Below, piece after piece: positions 24,118 through 36,437 of a DNA stretch of 64,000 bases (positions are counted from its first letter, which is position 1; each line of letters starts with the position of its first letter). A program made the position numbers and the translations under genes. Below the pieces are notes generated by a model. It did not search any database and was not told the origin of the DNA. It worked only from the letters and a program-made list of their open reading frames with translations. Location: the NCBI RefSeq assembly GCF_022539505.1, contig NC_061514.1:251274124-251338123 (forward strand), written 5' to 3'. The DNA comes from Lolium rigidum. Lineage: Eukaryota; Streptophyta; Magnoliopsida; Poales; Poaceae.

Positions 24118-25774
24118 TGTAATATCACATGTATTGGGGTTACAAAAAGAGAGAAAACAGATGTGTGCATTGCATTCATGCATAGAAAATTTGGGAAAAT
24201 TTCGCGCTTAATTATTAAACTACATCAACAAAGGGGAACAAGTTTCTCTCTCGACACCAGACATGATTAAAGGTTTCGAGAGTGCGATAAAATTGGACCT
24301 ATCCTAAATTAAATTAGGGTTTCGAGAAGAGAGGAGAACATTTCATAATCCACTTTAAGTTGCATAATTGAATTCAAACAAGTTAGGTTTGAATTTCAAA
24401 TTCAAACTTCAATTTGATATATCATAAATCAAATTATGAATAATCCAATAAACAATTATAGAAATTGGAAAATGAAGAAATATAAAAGAATAAATCATAT
24501 ATCAAAATCTCATTAGGGAAAACTTGGGCTTTATTGATTAACACACAATATACATTGTCATTTACAATATTCATTTGAATTATAATTATTACAAAATATT
24601 ACGTAAAGTGAATAGATGAAAAAGGAAAATGAAAATTACAAACAATTGCAAATGGCTAAACTAGTTAGTTACATTCTTCAAGCATTTCTTGTTTAGCCTG
24701 AGCACCTGCAAGACAAACAAAGAAGACACAAAATAGAAATAAAGCCAAGTGGCTATGTCAAAAATAAAGAGAGGTTGAAAAGGTAGATATTTTCCTTGCC
24801 AAGTTTATCCCGAAGGGGAGCTGAACCAAGCCAGTAATGGAAGCAATGAAGCAGGCAGCTCACACATAGGTTCTGCATGTGTGTGCTGTCAACCAAAGAC
24901 AGCAAGAGAGAGCAGGGTATATAAGCTACTTGCAGCACACCATTGCCGAGCACCCCAGTTCTATCTAACCCATCGACCAAACCAAGAAAAGCACCAAGAA
25001 AAGCAAATGTTCTTCATCCAGGCCATCAAACAATCCTCCAGAAACAAACCAGAAATGAAAGAAGTAGATAGTCACCCAAACCAATCCAAAGCAAGTATCA
25101 AGATCAGAAGGAGTGGGCTCAAGTCAAGGGGGTGAAGATTCCACAATCCAGAAGCATAACAAGATCACCATCAGCCAGCAACGTTATGCCTAGCAGATGG
25201 AAATATGTATACCAAACTCACTGATCCTAGTATATGGATTTATTCCCAAAAAGGCATCATACCGTCCACCTCAAATAGCTTATCAAACATGAGTTTTTTG
25301 TGATGATTTTAACATCATCTGATCATAGTTATGATGATCCAAGTCCAATAAATCAACCTACATAACTGCCAACAACACTAATCTTGCTAAGTAAGAAATA
25401 TCTCTGTGCACACTCTTAAGAGGCACCACAGAGGGTATCAAGTCTTAAAAGATAGCACATGGGCAGTATTTGCAAGCAATGAAATAGACTAAGATCAAAC
25501 CATAAACCATCGGTTAAGTCATGGGAAGAGATTCCTCTCAGATCTTGCATAGTGGTGCTATGCTAAGCTCATCACAGAGTGAAGAATCTATTTCTCTCGA
25601 CCGCATAGAGATGCTATGCCTCGATCATCATAGAGAAATAAGAGCTAGCCATAGTATCTGTTCTTATTACTAATCAAAGCCTCAGCCTTTGCATCACAGG
25701 CAGGGCCACAAAATCCAGCACATGATCTGTTCTTATCAGTTTGTAACTAGAACGAGAGAAACCATCTGTGAGGG
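24118..25774 (+). repeat. 3' LTR of the LARD-like element, truncated
   Basis: It matches 14914-16575 almost base for base with scattered substitutions and small indels (for example CACATG against CCCAGG near the tip). It ends in mid-LTR at CTGTGAGGG, where a reversed type A LTR begins. Confidence 0.85.
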
Positions 25775-27492
25775 TGATGTCTACGGGTGCTTCTATTCTT
25801 GTAGACAGTGTTGGGCCTCCAAGAGCAGAGGTTTGTAGAACAGCAGCAAGTTTCCCTTAAGTGGATCACCCAAGGTTTATCGAACTCAGGGAGGAAGAGG
25901 TCAAAGATATCCCTCTCATGCAACCCCGCAACCACAAAGCAAGAAGTCTCTTGTGTCCCCAACACACCTAATAGGTGCACTAGTTCGGCGAAGAGATAGT
26001 GAAATACAAGTGGTATGAATGAATATGAGCAGATTGTAACGGCGCCGTAAAAGTGCTTGCCAGGCGTGCGGTTGATGGTAGTAAAATTGCAGGAAGTATA
26101 GATGCAAGAAAACAAGAAACAAGCAGCGATAGCGATATTTAGGAACAAGGCCTAGGGATCATACTTTCACTAGTGGACACTCTCAACTTTGATCACATAA
26201 CGTAATAAATAGATAAATGCTAGACTCTACACTCTCTTGTTGGATGATGAACACCACTAACCGTGTAGGATTACACGAACCCTCAATGCCGGAGTTAACA
26301 AGCTCCACAATATTCAATGTTCATATTTAAATAACCTTAGAGTGCATAACAGATCAACATAACCAAACCAAGTACTAACATAGCATGCACACCGTCACCT
26401 TCACACTACGAAAGGAGGAATAGATCACATCAATACTATCATAGCAATAGTTAACTTCATAATCTACAAGAGATCACAATCATAGCCTACGCCAAGTACT
26501 ACATGATGCACACACCGTCACCATTACACCGTGCAGGAGGAATAAACTACTTTAATAACATCACTAGAGTAGCACACGGATATATTGTGATACAAAACAC
26601 ATTGCAATCATAAAGATATATAAATAAGCACTTCACTATGCCATTCATAACAGTTGAATAAGTATTCTCGTGAAATATAGCCTAAGAGACCCACACGGTG
26701 CACACACTATCACCTTTACACACGTGGGACAAGGAGTCTCCGGAGATCACATAAGTAAAATCCACTTGACTAGCACAATGACATCTAGATTACAAGCATC
26801 ATCATATGAATCTCAATCATGTAGGGCAGCTCATGAGATTATTGTATTGAAATACATAGGAGAGAGATGAACCACATAGCTACCGGTACAGCCCCGAGCC
26901 TCGATGGAGAACTACTCCCTCCTCATGGGAGACAGCAGCGTTGATGGAGATGGCGGTGGTGTCGATGGAGGAGCCTTCCGGAGGCACTTCCCCGTCCCGG
27001 CGGCGTGCCGGAATAGAGACTCCTGTCCCCCGCATCTTGGCTTCGCGATGGCGGCGGCTCGGGAAGGTTTTCTCTCGGTTTCGTCGAACGTGGTAGGGTT
27101 TTCGCGACGGAGACTTTAAGTAGGCGGAAGGGCAAGGTCGGTGGAGTCTCCGGTGGGGCCACACACTAGGCCGGCGCGGCCGGGGCTTGGGCCGCGCCGC
27201 CCTACTGTGTCCCCACCTCGTGGCCCCACTTCGTTTCCCCTTCGGACTTCTGGAAGCTTCGTGGAAAAATAGGACCATGGGCGTTGATTTCGTCCAATTC
27301 CGAGAATATTTCCTTACTAGGATTTCTGAAACCAAAAACAGCAGAAAACAGGAACTGGCACTTCGGCATCTCGTCAATAGGTTAGTTCCGAAAAACGCAT
27401 AATAATGACATAAAGTATGCATAAAACATGTAGATATCATCAATAATGTGGCATGGAACATAAGAAATTATCGATACGTCGGAGACGTATCA
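25775..27492 (-). repeat. Complete type A LTR, reverse orientation, solo
   Basis: The plus strand runs from TGATGTCTACGGGTGC to GAGACGTATCA, the exact reverse of the LTRs at 48453-50163 and 53659-55361. It is 1718 bp long with intact TG/CA ends. No interior is attached on either side. The flanking five bases are GAGGG (left) and ACCCA (right), which do not match, so it is not a simple solo LTR with target duplication. Confidence 0.8.
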
Positions 27493-27842
27493 ACCCACAC
27501 AACACTTATCAAAAAATGAAAATTAATCAGCTATATGAAGCGAAAGCACTAGACTGAATCCCCGTGTGTCCTCAAGAACGTGTGGTCATTATAAGTAAAC
27601 AAACCGGCTTGTCCTTTGTGCTAAAAAGGATTGGGCCACTCACTGCAATTATTACTCTCGCATTTTACTTACTTGTACTTTATTCATCTGCTATATCAAA
27701 ACCCCCCGAATACTTGTCTCGTGAGCATTTACAAGGAATCCTTCATCGAAACTGCTTGTCAACACCTCTCGCTCCTCGTTGGGTTCCACACTCTTATTTA
27801 TCGAAAGTACTACGATACACCCCCTATACTTGTGGGTCATCA
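27493..27842 (+). repeat. 3' tail of a type D LTR, plus strand
   Basis: It ends CCTATACTTGTGGGTCATCA, close to the type B LTR end, followed by interior sequence matching the type A leader. The 5' part of the LTR is missing where it meets the reversed type A LTR. About 100 bp including the primer site are also missing after 27842. Confidence 0.65.
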
Positions 27843-27908
27843 CTATTTCCATTAGATTCTGCAATTATATCTTTTTGTTTCTTGTTTTTATTTCACTAGT
27901 TAGGCTTA

Positions 27909-29270
27909 ATGGAAAACAACAAAAAAATTAGAGATCCTTATGAAATTTATATTGAATTAGGACATGATGCTTTTTGAAGAGAAAATTAAAAAACCTATGG
28001 AAGTTTGTTCCGTATAATAGTGGTAGTAATGTTATTAGTATAAATTTTTTGGACACCATTATTTTTAATGCTATGGAAAAACCCAAGCTTGGGGAAGCTA
28101 GTTTATACAACAATAATCTTTTTTGCTCCTCAGCTTTGGAAGAAGTATTTTGCCTTGATAATGCTTTGTCTCCAATATGTGGTAATTCGAATGATGCTTG
28201 TGATATTCCAAATCCACCCGTTGAAAGTATTCCTTTTAAAATACCTATGAAAATTGTTGAAAGGGTTATGAATGATCAGTATGTAGGGGATGGATCAGTC
28301 CATCCAAGTGTTCACTTGTCTAAACTTACAGAACTTTGTGAGTTATTTGAGATTGCAGTGTTTATCAAGAGAAAATGTTATGAGGAAACTATTTCCATTG
28401 TCACTTAAGGACAAAGAAAAGGAATGGTATAGGCTGCTGGATGAACAACCATCGAATTGGAAACAGCTTGAATCTCTCTTTTACTCTAAATTTAACCTCT
28501 TCATGAAGTGCATCTAGATAGGAATCGCATTTATAATTTTTACCCTCATGATGGAGAAAGCATTGCTCAAGCTTGGGGAAGACTAAAAACATTAATACTC
28601 AAATGTCCTAACCATGAGCTTTCTGAGGAAATAATTGTTACTAATTTTTATGCAAGGCTTTCAAGTCATTATAAGGATTATGTAGATGCATGTTCACAGT
28701 GGTTCTTTCACAAGTAAGAAGGTTGAAGCTAGATGGGATCTTCTTGAAAGAATTCAAAGCAATACTGAAGATTGGGAGAACGACAAAGGTAAAGAATCAG
28801 GTGTAAACTATGAATATGAATGCATTAAGTCTTTCATTGAAACTGCTGGTTTTCAAAAGCTTAGTGATAATTATGGTCTTGATTCTCAAATTATTGTTGA
28901 TTGTTGTAGAACCTTTGCTTCTCATATTAATGTTCCTAAAGAAAATTGGGACGTGTATCATGAACCTTTCAAAGACACTTGCATGGAAAATGAAATTGTT
29001 GTTAATGATTGCAATAAACATGCCCAAACTTCTGAAAATACTATTTCTTATAAGCATGTTAATTTTTGTGGAATGCATAGACCTTGTGGAATTAATCAAA
29101 TCGAAGATGAATATTGTATCCATCATAGGAATGAAAAAACTAGAATGTGGTACAAGGCTCTAAAAGATCTTGGTGAAAAAGTTTGTGACCTCCATCCTTT
29201 TATTTGTGAACTTTGCTATGAAGTGGGTCATTTTAATTTTCAATGTTCTGGTCACGATGATAGTATTTAG
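27909..29270 (+). pseudogene. gag: gag gene of an Athila-like Gypsy element, frame-shifted
   Basis: It would encode the capsid precursor of an autonomous relative. The ATG at 27909 starts MENNKKIRDPYEIY; the frame then shifts several times. Clear gag segments follow: LSLKDKEKEWYRLLDEQPSN (about 28400), FYPHDGESIAQAWGRLK (about 28550), NFYARLSSHYKDYVDAC (about 28650) and a long last segment from 28686. A CCHC zinc knuckle (CELCYEVGHFNFQC, 29205-29246) lies just before the stop. The N-terminal ~110 residues resemble the start of the type A ORF at 50331, including the shared KIKKPME and KLGEA motifs. Confidence 0.75.
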
Positions 29271-29697
29271 AATTTAATGAGTACTTCAAGTCTATATTGT
29301 GATAACATGATCACTGCTAATCAGCATGATGAACTTACTTCATTTTTGGGGTGTGAAGAGTTATCAAGAAAAAAAATTGTTAGATATGAGTGATCTTGAT
29401 ATGAATAGTGTGTTGCATGGATGTTATCTCTATTGTGTTAATAATTACCATGCCAACACCTACATACAAAGTGTTATAAAGGATGGGACTTTACCAAAAT
29501 ATGACAGGAATAATATGTGTTTTGTTCTTATTAATGAAAGAGAGGTATCCTCCCAAGTTTCTTCTATTGTTTCTAATAATAAACCAGGTTATGTGGAGAA
29601 GCCTCCTTTCAAGCCTCACCCTCCTAAAGAGGAAAAGAAGAAGAAGAGGAGTAAAAGGAGAGAGGAAACAGTATCTTCTCCAAAACTTGTTGCTCCT
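29271..29697 (+). pseudogene. Start of a second ORF downstream of gag, cut by a type C LTR
   Basis: Open frames here encode LDMSDLDMNSVLHGCYLY and a later Lys/Pro-rich stretch (KPHPPKEEKKKKRSKRRE). This fits the linker between gag and pol in this group. It is interrupted at 29698 by a reversed type C LTR, and no pol follows in the window. Confidence 0.45.
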
Positions 29698-31296
29698 TGC
29701 TGGCGTGTAATTGACACACGTCTGTTGGGAACCCCAAGAGGAAGGTGTGATGCGTACAACAGCAAGTTTTTCCCTCAGTATGAAACCAAGGTTATCGAAC
29801 CAGTAGGAGATGAAGGCCACGTGAAGGTTGTTGGCGGAGGAGTGTAGTGCGGCGCAACACCAGGGATTCCGGCGCCAACGTGGAACCTGCACAACACAAT
29901 CAAAATACTTTGCCCCAACTTAACAGTGAGGTTGTCAATCTCACCGGCTTGTTGTAAACAAAGGATTAAACGTATGGTGTGGAAAATGATGTTTGTTTGC
30001 GAAGAACAACAAAGAACAGAGTTTGCAGTAGATTGTATTTCAGATGTAAAAGAATGGACCGGGGTCCACAGTTCACTAGTGGTGTCTCTCCAATAAGAAA
30101 TAGCATGTTGGGTGAACAAATTACAGTTGGGCAATTGACAAATAAAGAGGTCATAACAATGCACATACATATCACAAAGACTAATATGAGATTTAATCAG
30201 GGCATTACGACAAAGTACATAGACCGCTATCCAGCATGCATCTACGCCTAAAAAGTCCACTTTCAGGTTAGCATCCGCACCCCTTCCAGTATTAAGTTGC
30301 AAACAACAGACAATTGCATTAAGTATGGTGCGTAATGTAATCAACACAAATATCCTTAAACAAAGCATTGATGTTTTATCCCTAGTGGCAACAGCACATC
30401 CACAACCTTAGGGGTTGCTGTCACTCCCCGCATTCAATGGAGACATGAACCCACTATCGAGCATAAATACCCCCTCTTGGAGTCACAAGTATCAACTTGG
30501 CCGCGAGCCTCTACTAGCAACGGAGAGCATGCAAGAACATAAACAACACATATATGATAGATCAATAATCAACTTGACATTGTATTCCATATTCATCGGA
30601 TCCCAACAAACACAACATGTAGCATTACAAATAGACGATCTTGATCATGATAGGCAGCTCACAAGATCTAACATGATAGCACAAGAGGAGAAGACAACCA
30701 TCTAGCTACTGCTATGGACCCATAGTCCAAAGATGAACTACTCACACATCAGTCCGGAGGCGATCATGGTGATGTAGAGTCCTCCGGGAGATGATTCCCC
30801 TCTCCGGCAGGTGCCGGAGGCGATCTCCAGTAATCCCCCGAGATGGGATTGGCGGCGGCGGCGTCTCCGGAACTTTTCTCGTATCGTGGCTCTCGGTAAT
30901 AGGGTTTTCGCGACGGAGAGTTTAAGTAGGCGGAAGGGCAGAGTCGGAGGGCTGACGAGGGGCCCACACCATAGGCCGGCGCGGGCCCCTCCCTGGCCGC
31001 GCCGCCCTATGGTTTGGCCACCTCGTGGCCCCACTTCGTATGCTCTTCGGTCTTCTGGAAGCTCCGTGTAAAAATAAGACCCTATGCGTGATTTCGTCCA
31101 ATTTCGAGAATATTTTCTTTGTAGGATTTCTGAAACCAAAAACAGCAGAAAACAGGAACTGGTGCTTCGGCATCTTGTCAATAGGTTAGTGCCGGAAAAT
31201 GCGTATAAATGATGTAAAGTGTGTATAAAACATGTGAGTATTGTCATAAAAGTAGCATGGAACATAAGAAATTATAGATACGTTTGAGACGTATCA
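29698..31296 (-). repeat. Type C LTR, reverse orientation
   Basis: It is collinear with 36438-38024 at visible divergence. The outer tip reads TGCTGGCGTGTA instead of TGATGGCGTGTA, one base off. The inner tip GTATCA at 31296 is followed by the reversed purine tract, so it is the 3' LTR of a minus-strand element. Confidence 0.8.
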
Positions 31297-32036
31297 AGCA
31301 TCCCCAAGCTTAGTTCCTACTCGCCCTCGAGTAGGTAAACGATAACAAGGATAATTTCTCAAGTGACATGCTATCATAATCTTGATCAATACTATTGTAA
31401 AGCATATGAGATGAATGAAGTGATTCGAAGCAATGGTAAAGACAATGACTTAAACAACTGAATCATATAGCAAAGACTTTTCGTGAATAGTACTTTCAAG
31501 ACAAACATCAATAAGTCTTGCATAAGAGTTAACTCATAAAGCAATAAATTCTTAGTAGAAAGTTTTGAAGCAACACAAAGGAAGATATAAGTTTCAGCGG
31601 TTGCTTTCAACTTCAACATGTTTATCTCATGGATGTATATCTCATGGATAATTGTCAACACAAAGTAATATGATGAATGCAAATAAGCAAGTATGTAGGA
31701 ATCAATGCACACAGTTGACACAAGTGTTTGCTTCTAAGATAGAAGAAGATAGGTAAACTGACTCAACATAAAGTAAAAGAATGGCCCTTTGCAGAGGGAA
31801 GCATGGATTACTGTTTTTGTGCTAGAGCTTTTCATTTTGAAAACATAGAAACAATTTTGTCAACGGTAGTAATAATTCATATGTGTTATGCATAAGATGT
31901 CCTATAAGTTGCAAGCCTCATGCATAGAATACCAATAGTGCCCGCACCTTGTCCTAATTAGCTTGGATTTACATGGATTATCATTGCATAACATATGTTT
32001 CAACCAAGTGTCACAAAGGGGTACCTCTATGTCGCC
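31297..32036 (-). mobile_element. 3' interior of a type C element, ended by a gap
   Basis: The reversed purine tract (GCATCCCCAAGCTTA) is followed by the common 3' region and the start of the C/A-type cassette (from about 31850). It differs clearly from the homologous 32917 onward, so the two are separate copies and not an assembly duplicate. Confidence 0.75.
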
Positions 32037-32136
32037 NNNNNNNNNNNNNNNNNNNNNNNNNNNNNNNNNNNNNNNNNNNNNNNNNNNNNNNNNNNNNNNN
32101 NNNNNNNNNNNNNNNNNNNNNNNNNNNNNNNNNNNN
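32037..32136. other. Scaffold gap of 100 N
   Basis: It separates an interior segment from the middle of an LTR. The left ~800 bp of the next element's LTR and its target duplication are missing. Confidence 0.95.
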
Positions 32137-32916
32137 GCCTCTACTAGTAACGGAGAGCATGCAAGATCATAAACAACACATATGTAATAACTTGATAATT
32201 AACATAACATGGTATTCTCTATCCATCGGATCCCGACAAACACAACATAGAGTATTACGGATAGATGATCTTGATCATGTTAGGCAGCTCACAAGATCCA
32301 ACAATGAAGCACAATGAGGAGAAGACAACCATCTAGCTACTGCTATGGACCCATAGTCCGGGGGTGAACTACTCACTCATCACTCCGGAGCGACCATGGC
32401 GGTGTAGAGTCCTCAGGGAGATGAATCCCCTCTCCGGCGGGGTGCGGAGGAGATCTCCGAGAATCCTCGAGATGGGATCGGCGGCGGCGGCGTCTCGTAG
32501 GTTTTCCGTATCGTGGTTTTCGCATCGGGGGTTTCGCGACGGAGGCTTTAAGTAGGCGGAAGGGGCGAGTCGGGGGGCGACGGGGGCCCACACCACGGGC
32601 GGCGCGGGCCCCCTTGGCCGCGCGCGCCTTGTGGTTTGGCCACCTCGTGGCCCCACTTCGTATGCTCTTCGGTCTTCGGAAGGTTCGTGGCAAAATAGGC
32701 CCACGGGTCTTCGTTTCGTCCAATTCGAGAATATTTCGTTACTAGGATTTACGAAACCAAAAACAGCAGAAAACGAGACGGCACTTCGGCATCTTGTTAA
32801 TAGGTTAGTTCCGAGAAAATGCACGAATATGACATAAAGTGTGCATAAAACATGTAGGTATCATCAATAATATGGCATAGAACATAAGAAATTATCGATA
32901 CGTCGGAGACGTATCA
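32137..32916 (-). repeat. 3' LTR of the type C element, partial
   Basis: It matches 37246-38024 nearly base for base. The inner tip GAGACGTATCA is at 32916. The outer half lies in the gap. Confidence 0.85.
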
Positions 32917-35504
32917 AGCATCCCCAAGCTTAGTTACGCTCGGCCCGAGCGGGTAAAAGCGATAACAAAGATAATTTCTGAAGTGATATGCCATCATAAC
33001 CTTGATCATACTATTTGTAAACATATGTAGTGAATGCAGCGATCAAAACAATGGTAATGATATGAGTAAACAAGTGAATCATAAAGCAAAGACTTTTCAT
33101 GAATAGTACTTCAAGACAAGTATTAATAAGTCTTGCATAAGAGTTAACTCATAAAGCAATAAATCAAAGTAAAGGCATTGAAGCAACACAAAGGAAGATT
33201 AAGTTTCAGCGGTTGCTTTCAACTTGTAACATGTATATCTCATGGATAATTGTCAACATAGAGTAATATAACAAGTACAATATGCAAGTATGTAGGAATC
33301 AATGCACGGTTCACACAAGTGTTTGCTTCTTGAGGTGGAGAGAGATAGGTGAACTGACTCAACATAAAAGTAAAAGAATGGTCCTTCAAAGAGGAAAGCA
33401 TCGATTGCTATATTTGTGCTAGAGCTTTTATTTTGAAAACATGAAACAATTTTGTCAACGGTAGTAATAAAGCATATGAGTTATGTACATTATATCTTAC
33501 AAGTTGCAAGCCTCATGCATAGTATACTAATAGTGCCCGCACCTTGTCCTAATTAGCTTGGACTACGGATCTTTGCAATGCACATGTTTTAACCAAGTGT
33601 CACAATGGGGTACCTCCATGCCGCTTTGTACAAGGTCTAAGGAGAAAGCTCGCATTTTGGATTTCTCGCTTTTGATTATTCTCAACTTAGACATCCATAC
33701 CGGGACAACATGGACAACGAGATAATGGACTCCTCTTTAATGCATAAGCATGTGGCAACAATTATTATTCTCATATGAGATTGAGGATATATGTCCAAAA
33801 GCTGAAACTTCCACCATGATTCATGGCTTTAGTTAGCGGCCCAATGCTCTTCTCTAACAATATGCATGCTCCAACCATAAAGGTGGTAGATCTCTCTTAC
33901 TTCGAGACAAGACGGACATGCATAGCAACTCACATGATATTCAACAAAGAATAGTTGATGGCGTCCCCGAAACATGGTTATCGCACAACAAGCAACTTAA
34001 TAAGAGATAAAGTGCATAAGTACATATTCAATACCACAATAGTTTTTAAGCTATTTGTCCCATGAGCTATATATTGCAAAGGTGAATGATGGAATTTTAA
34101 AGGTAGCACTCAAGCAATTTACTTTGGAATGGCCGATAAATACCATGTAGTAGGTAGGTATGGTGGACACAAATGGCATAGTGGTTGGCTCAAGTATTGG
34201 ATGCATGAGAAGTATTCCCTCTCGATACAAGGTTTAGGCTAGCAAGGTTATTTGAAACAAACACAAGGATGAACGGTACAGCAAAACTCACATAAAAGAC
34301 ATATTGTAAACATTATAAGACTCCATACCGTCTTCCTTGTTGTTCAAAACTCAATACTAGATGTTATCTAGACTCTAGAGAAACCAAATATGCAAACCAA
34401 ATTAGCAAGCTCTAAGTGTTTCTTCATTAATGGGTGCAAAGTATATGATGCAAGAGCTTAAACATGAGCACAACAATTGCCAAGTATCAAATTATCCAAG
34501 ACATTTTAGAGTTACTACATGTAGCATTTTCCAATTCCAACCATATAACAATTTAACGAAGAAGAAACTTCGCCATGAATACTATGAGTAGAGCCTAAGG
34601 ACATATTTGTCCATATGCTACAGCGGAGCGTGTCTCTCTCCCATAAAGTGAATGCTAGGATCCATTTTATTCAAACAAAACAAAAAACAAAAACAAACCG
34701 ACGCTCCAAGCAAAGTACATAAGATGTGACGGAATAAAAATATAGTTTCAGGGGAGGGACCTGATAATGTTGTCGATGAAGAAGGGGATGCCTTGGGCAT
34801 CCCCAAGCTTAAACAGCTTGAGTCTTCTTATAATATGCGGGGGTGAACCATCGGGGCATCCCCAAGCTTAGAACTTTCACTCTCCTTGATCATATTGCAT
34901 CATACTCCTCTCTTGATCCTTGAAAACTTCCTCCACACCAAACTCGAAACAACTCATTAGAGGGTTAGTGCATAATAAAAATTCACATGTTCAGAGGTGA
35001 CACAATCATTCTTAACACTTCTGGACATTGCATAAAGCTACTGGACATTAATGGATCAAAGAAATTCATCCAACATAGCGAAAGAGGCAATGCGAAATAA
35101 AAGGCAGAATCTGTCAAAACAGAACAGTCCGTAAAGATGGATTTTATTAGGCCACCAGACTTGCTCAAATGAAAATGCTCAAATTGAATGAAAGTTTCGT
35201 ACATATCTGAGGATCATGCACGTAAATTGGCTTAATTTTCTGAGCTACCTACAGGGAGGTAGACCCAGATTCGTGACAGCAAAGAAAGCTGGAACTGCGC
35301 AGTAATCCAAATCTAGTACTTACTTTTCTATCAAAGACTTTACTTGGCACAACAAAACTCAAAACTAAGATAAGGAGAGGTTGCTACAGTAGTAAACAAC
35401 TTCCAAGACACAAATATAAAACAAAAATACTGGAGTAAAAACATGGGTTGTCTCCCATAAGCACTTTTCTTTAACGCCTTTCAGCTAGGCGCAGAAAGTG
35501 TATA
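32917..35504 (-). other. 3' untranslated region of the type C element
   Basis: No ORF. Bases about 33430-34090 are the C/A-type cassette, also present in the type A element at about 52500-53150. Purine-tract-like copies occur near 34800 and 34858, with the conserved hairpin near 34783-34803. The rest is common to the whole group. Confidence 0.7.
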
Positions 35505-36182
35505 TCAAGTGTTATCGCGAGATGGAGCATTGATATCATAAGCTCCCCCATTTGCAGTGGTACTAGGGGCTTTGTCAATTTTAGGCCTATAATAATATTT
35601 CTTTGGTTTAGGCACTTTAGAGGCATACATAAACTTTTGCTCCTTTCCCACATAAGCTTTCTCTCTAAGCTGTAAAGATGAAAAGGTTGAACCCAAGGTT
35701 CCCATAGCTTTTTCAAGTTCGCCAATCCTATTAATTTGATTATCATGGTTAACACAAGTTCCTAGGACACTAATTCTTTCATCAATTCCTCCTAAGAATT
35801 TATCCAGTTTATCAGTTTTAACAAGTAACATCTCCAACTTAGTTTCAACACTAAAATTTTTCTCTATGGTTTCCAATTTTTTCATAACATCCTCAAGGGA
35901 AGTTTCAATTTTAATTTCATTAACAGGTGGTGTTCCAAATAAACTCTCAATAATGCAACTAGCTTCTAAAGCGGGAGCACCTAGGAAGTTACCTCCCGCG
36001 AGACAATCAAGAACATATCTATTCCGGCTAGAGATACCAACATAAAAATTCATGAGTAGGATAGTGGTGGAGTGTTTCTTAGTGCACCTATTATGGGCAT
36101 CACTAATTCTATACCAAGCATCTTTTAAACATTCTCCTCCCTGTTGCTTAAATGAACGAACTTCAACTTCAGGATTACTCAT
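35505..36182 (-). CDS. gag: Type C gag-domain ORF, 225 residues
   Basis: The frame starts MSNPEVEVRSFKQQGGECLK and continues with AWYRISDAHNRCTKKHST and LLMNFYVGISSRNRYVLD, which fits the middle and end of a retrotransposon capsid domain; the type D gag has the parallel GESIAQAWGRLK and NFYARLS. A coiled-coil-like stretch follows (residues about 100-170, with many Leu, Glu and Lys). No zinc knuckle, protease or polymerase is present, so it is a gag remnant retained as the only ORF. Compared with a full gag of about 400 residues, the N-terminal third is missing. It lacks the hydrophobic domain of the A and B ORFs. Confidence 0.65.
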   Translation of the reverse strand: MSNPEVEVRSFKQQGGECLKDAWYRISDAHNRCTKKHSTTILLMNFYVGISSRNRYVLDCLAGGNFLGAPALEASCIIESLFGTPPVNEIKIETSLEDVMKKLETIEKNFSVETKLEMLLVKTDKLDKFLGGIDERISVLGTCVNHDNQINRIGELEKAMGTLGSTFSSLQLREKAYVGKEQKFMYASKVPKPKKYYYRPKIDKAPSTTANGGAYDINAPSRDNT

Positions 36183-36409
36183 TTTAGCAGTAGTAGATAA
36201 AGCAAACTAGATAAAGTAAATGCAAGTAAACTAATTTTTTTGTGTTTTTGATATAGCAAACAAGACGGTAAATAAAGTAAAACTAGCAACTAATTTTTTT
36301 GTGTTTTGATATAAGTGCAGCAAACAAAGTAGTAAATAAAATAAGGCAAGACAAAAATAAAGTAAAGAGATTGAGAAGTGGAGACTCCCCTTGCAGTGTG
36401 TCTTGATCT

Positions 36410-36426
36410 CCCCGGCAACGGCGCCG
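36410..36426 (-). promoter_or_regulatory. Primer binding site, tRNA-Asp type
   Basis: The plus strand reads CCCCGGCAACGGCGCCG, matching 16 of 17 bases of the plant tRNA-Asp 3' end, 11 bp from the LTR edge. Confidence 0.8.
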
Positions 36427-36437
36427 GAAAAAGAGCT

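Larger units (their letters stand above)
14914..25774 (+). mobile_element. LARD-like non-autonomous Gypsy element with 6.4 kb LTRs
   Basis: The 5' LTR (14914-21291) is followed by a tRNA-Met primer site, a 2.8 kb interior without gag or pol domains, a purine tract and the first 1657 bp of the 3' LTR. The two LTRs are closely similar by eye, so the insertion looks young. Just before the purine tract the interior reads TTCGAGGACGAAGTTTAG, a form typical of the end of pol in Tekay/Del chromoviruses, suggesting descent from that lineage. Large LTRs with a short non-coding interior fit the LARD class known from barley (such as Sukkula, known LTRs about 4.5 kb). The 3' LTR is truncated at 25774. 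Confidence 0.8.

Noticed and set aside
25775..27492. Type A solo LTR with target duplication
   Set aside because: The flanking bases GAGGG and ACCCA do not match, so a simple solo LTR was not claimed.
31963..32317. ORFs spanning the N gap, and likewise at 47432-47882
   Set aside because: They run through 100 unknown bases and join unrelated repeats.
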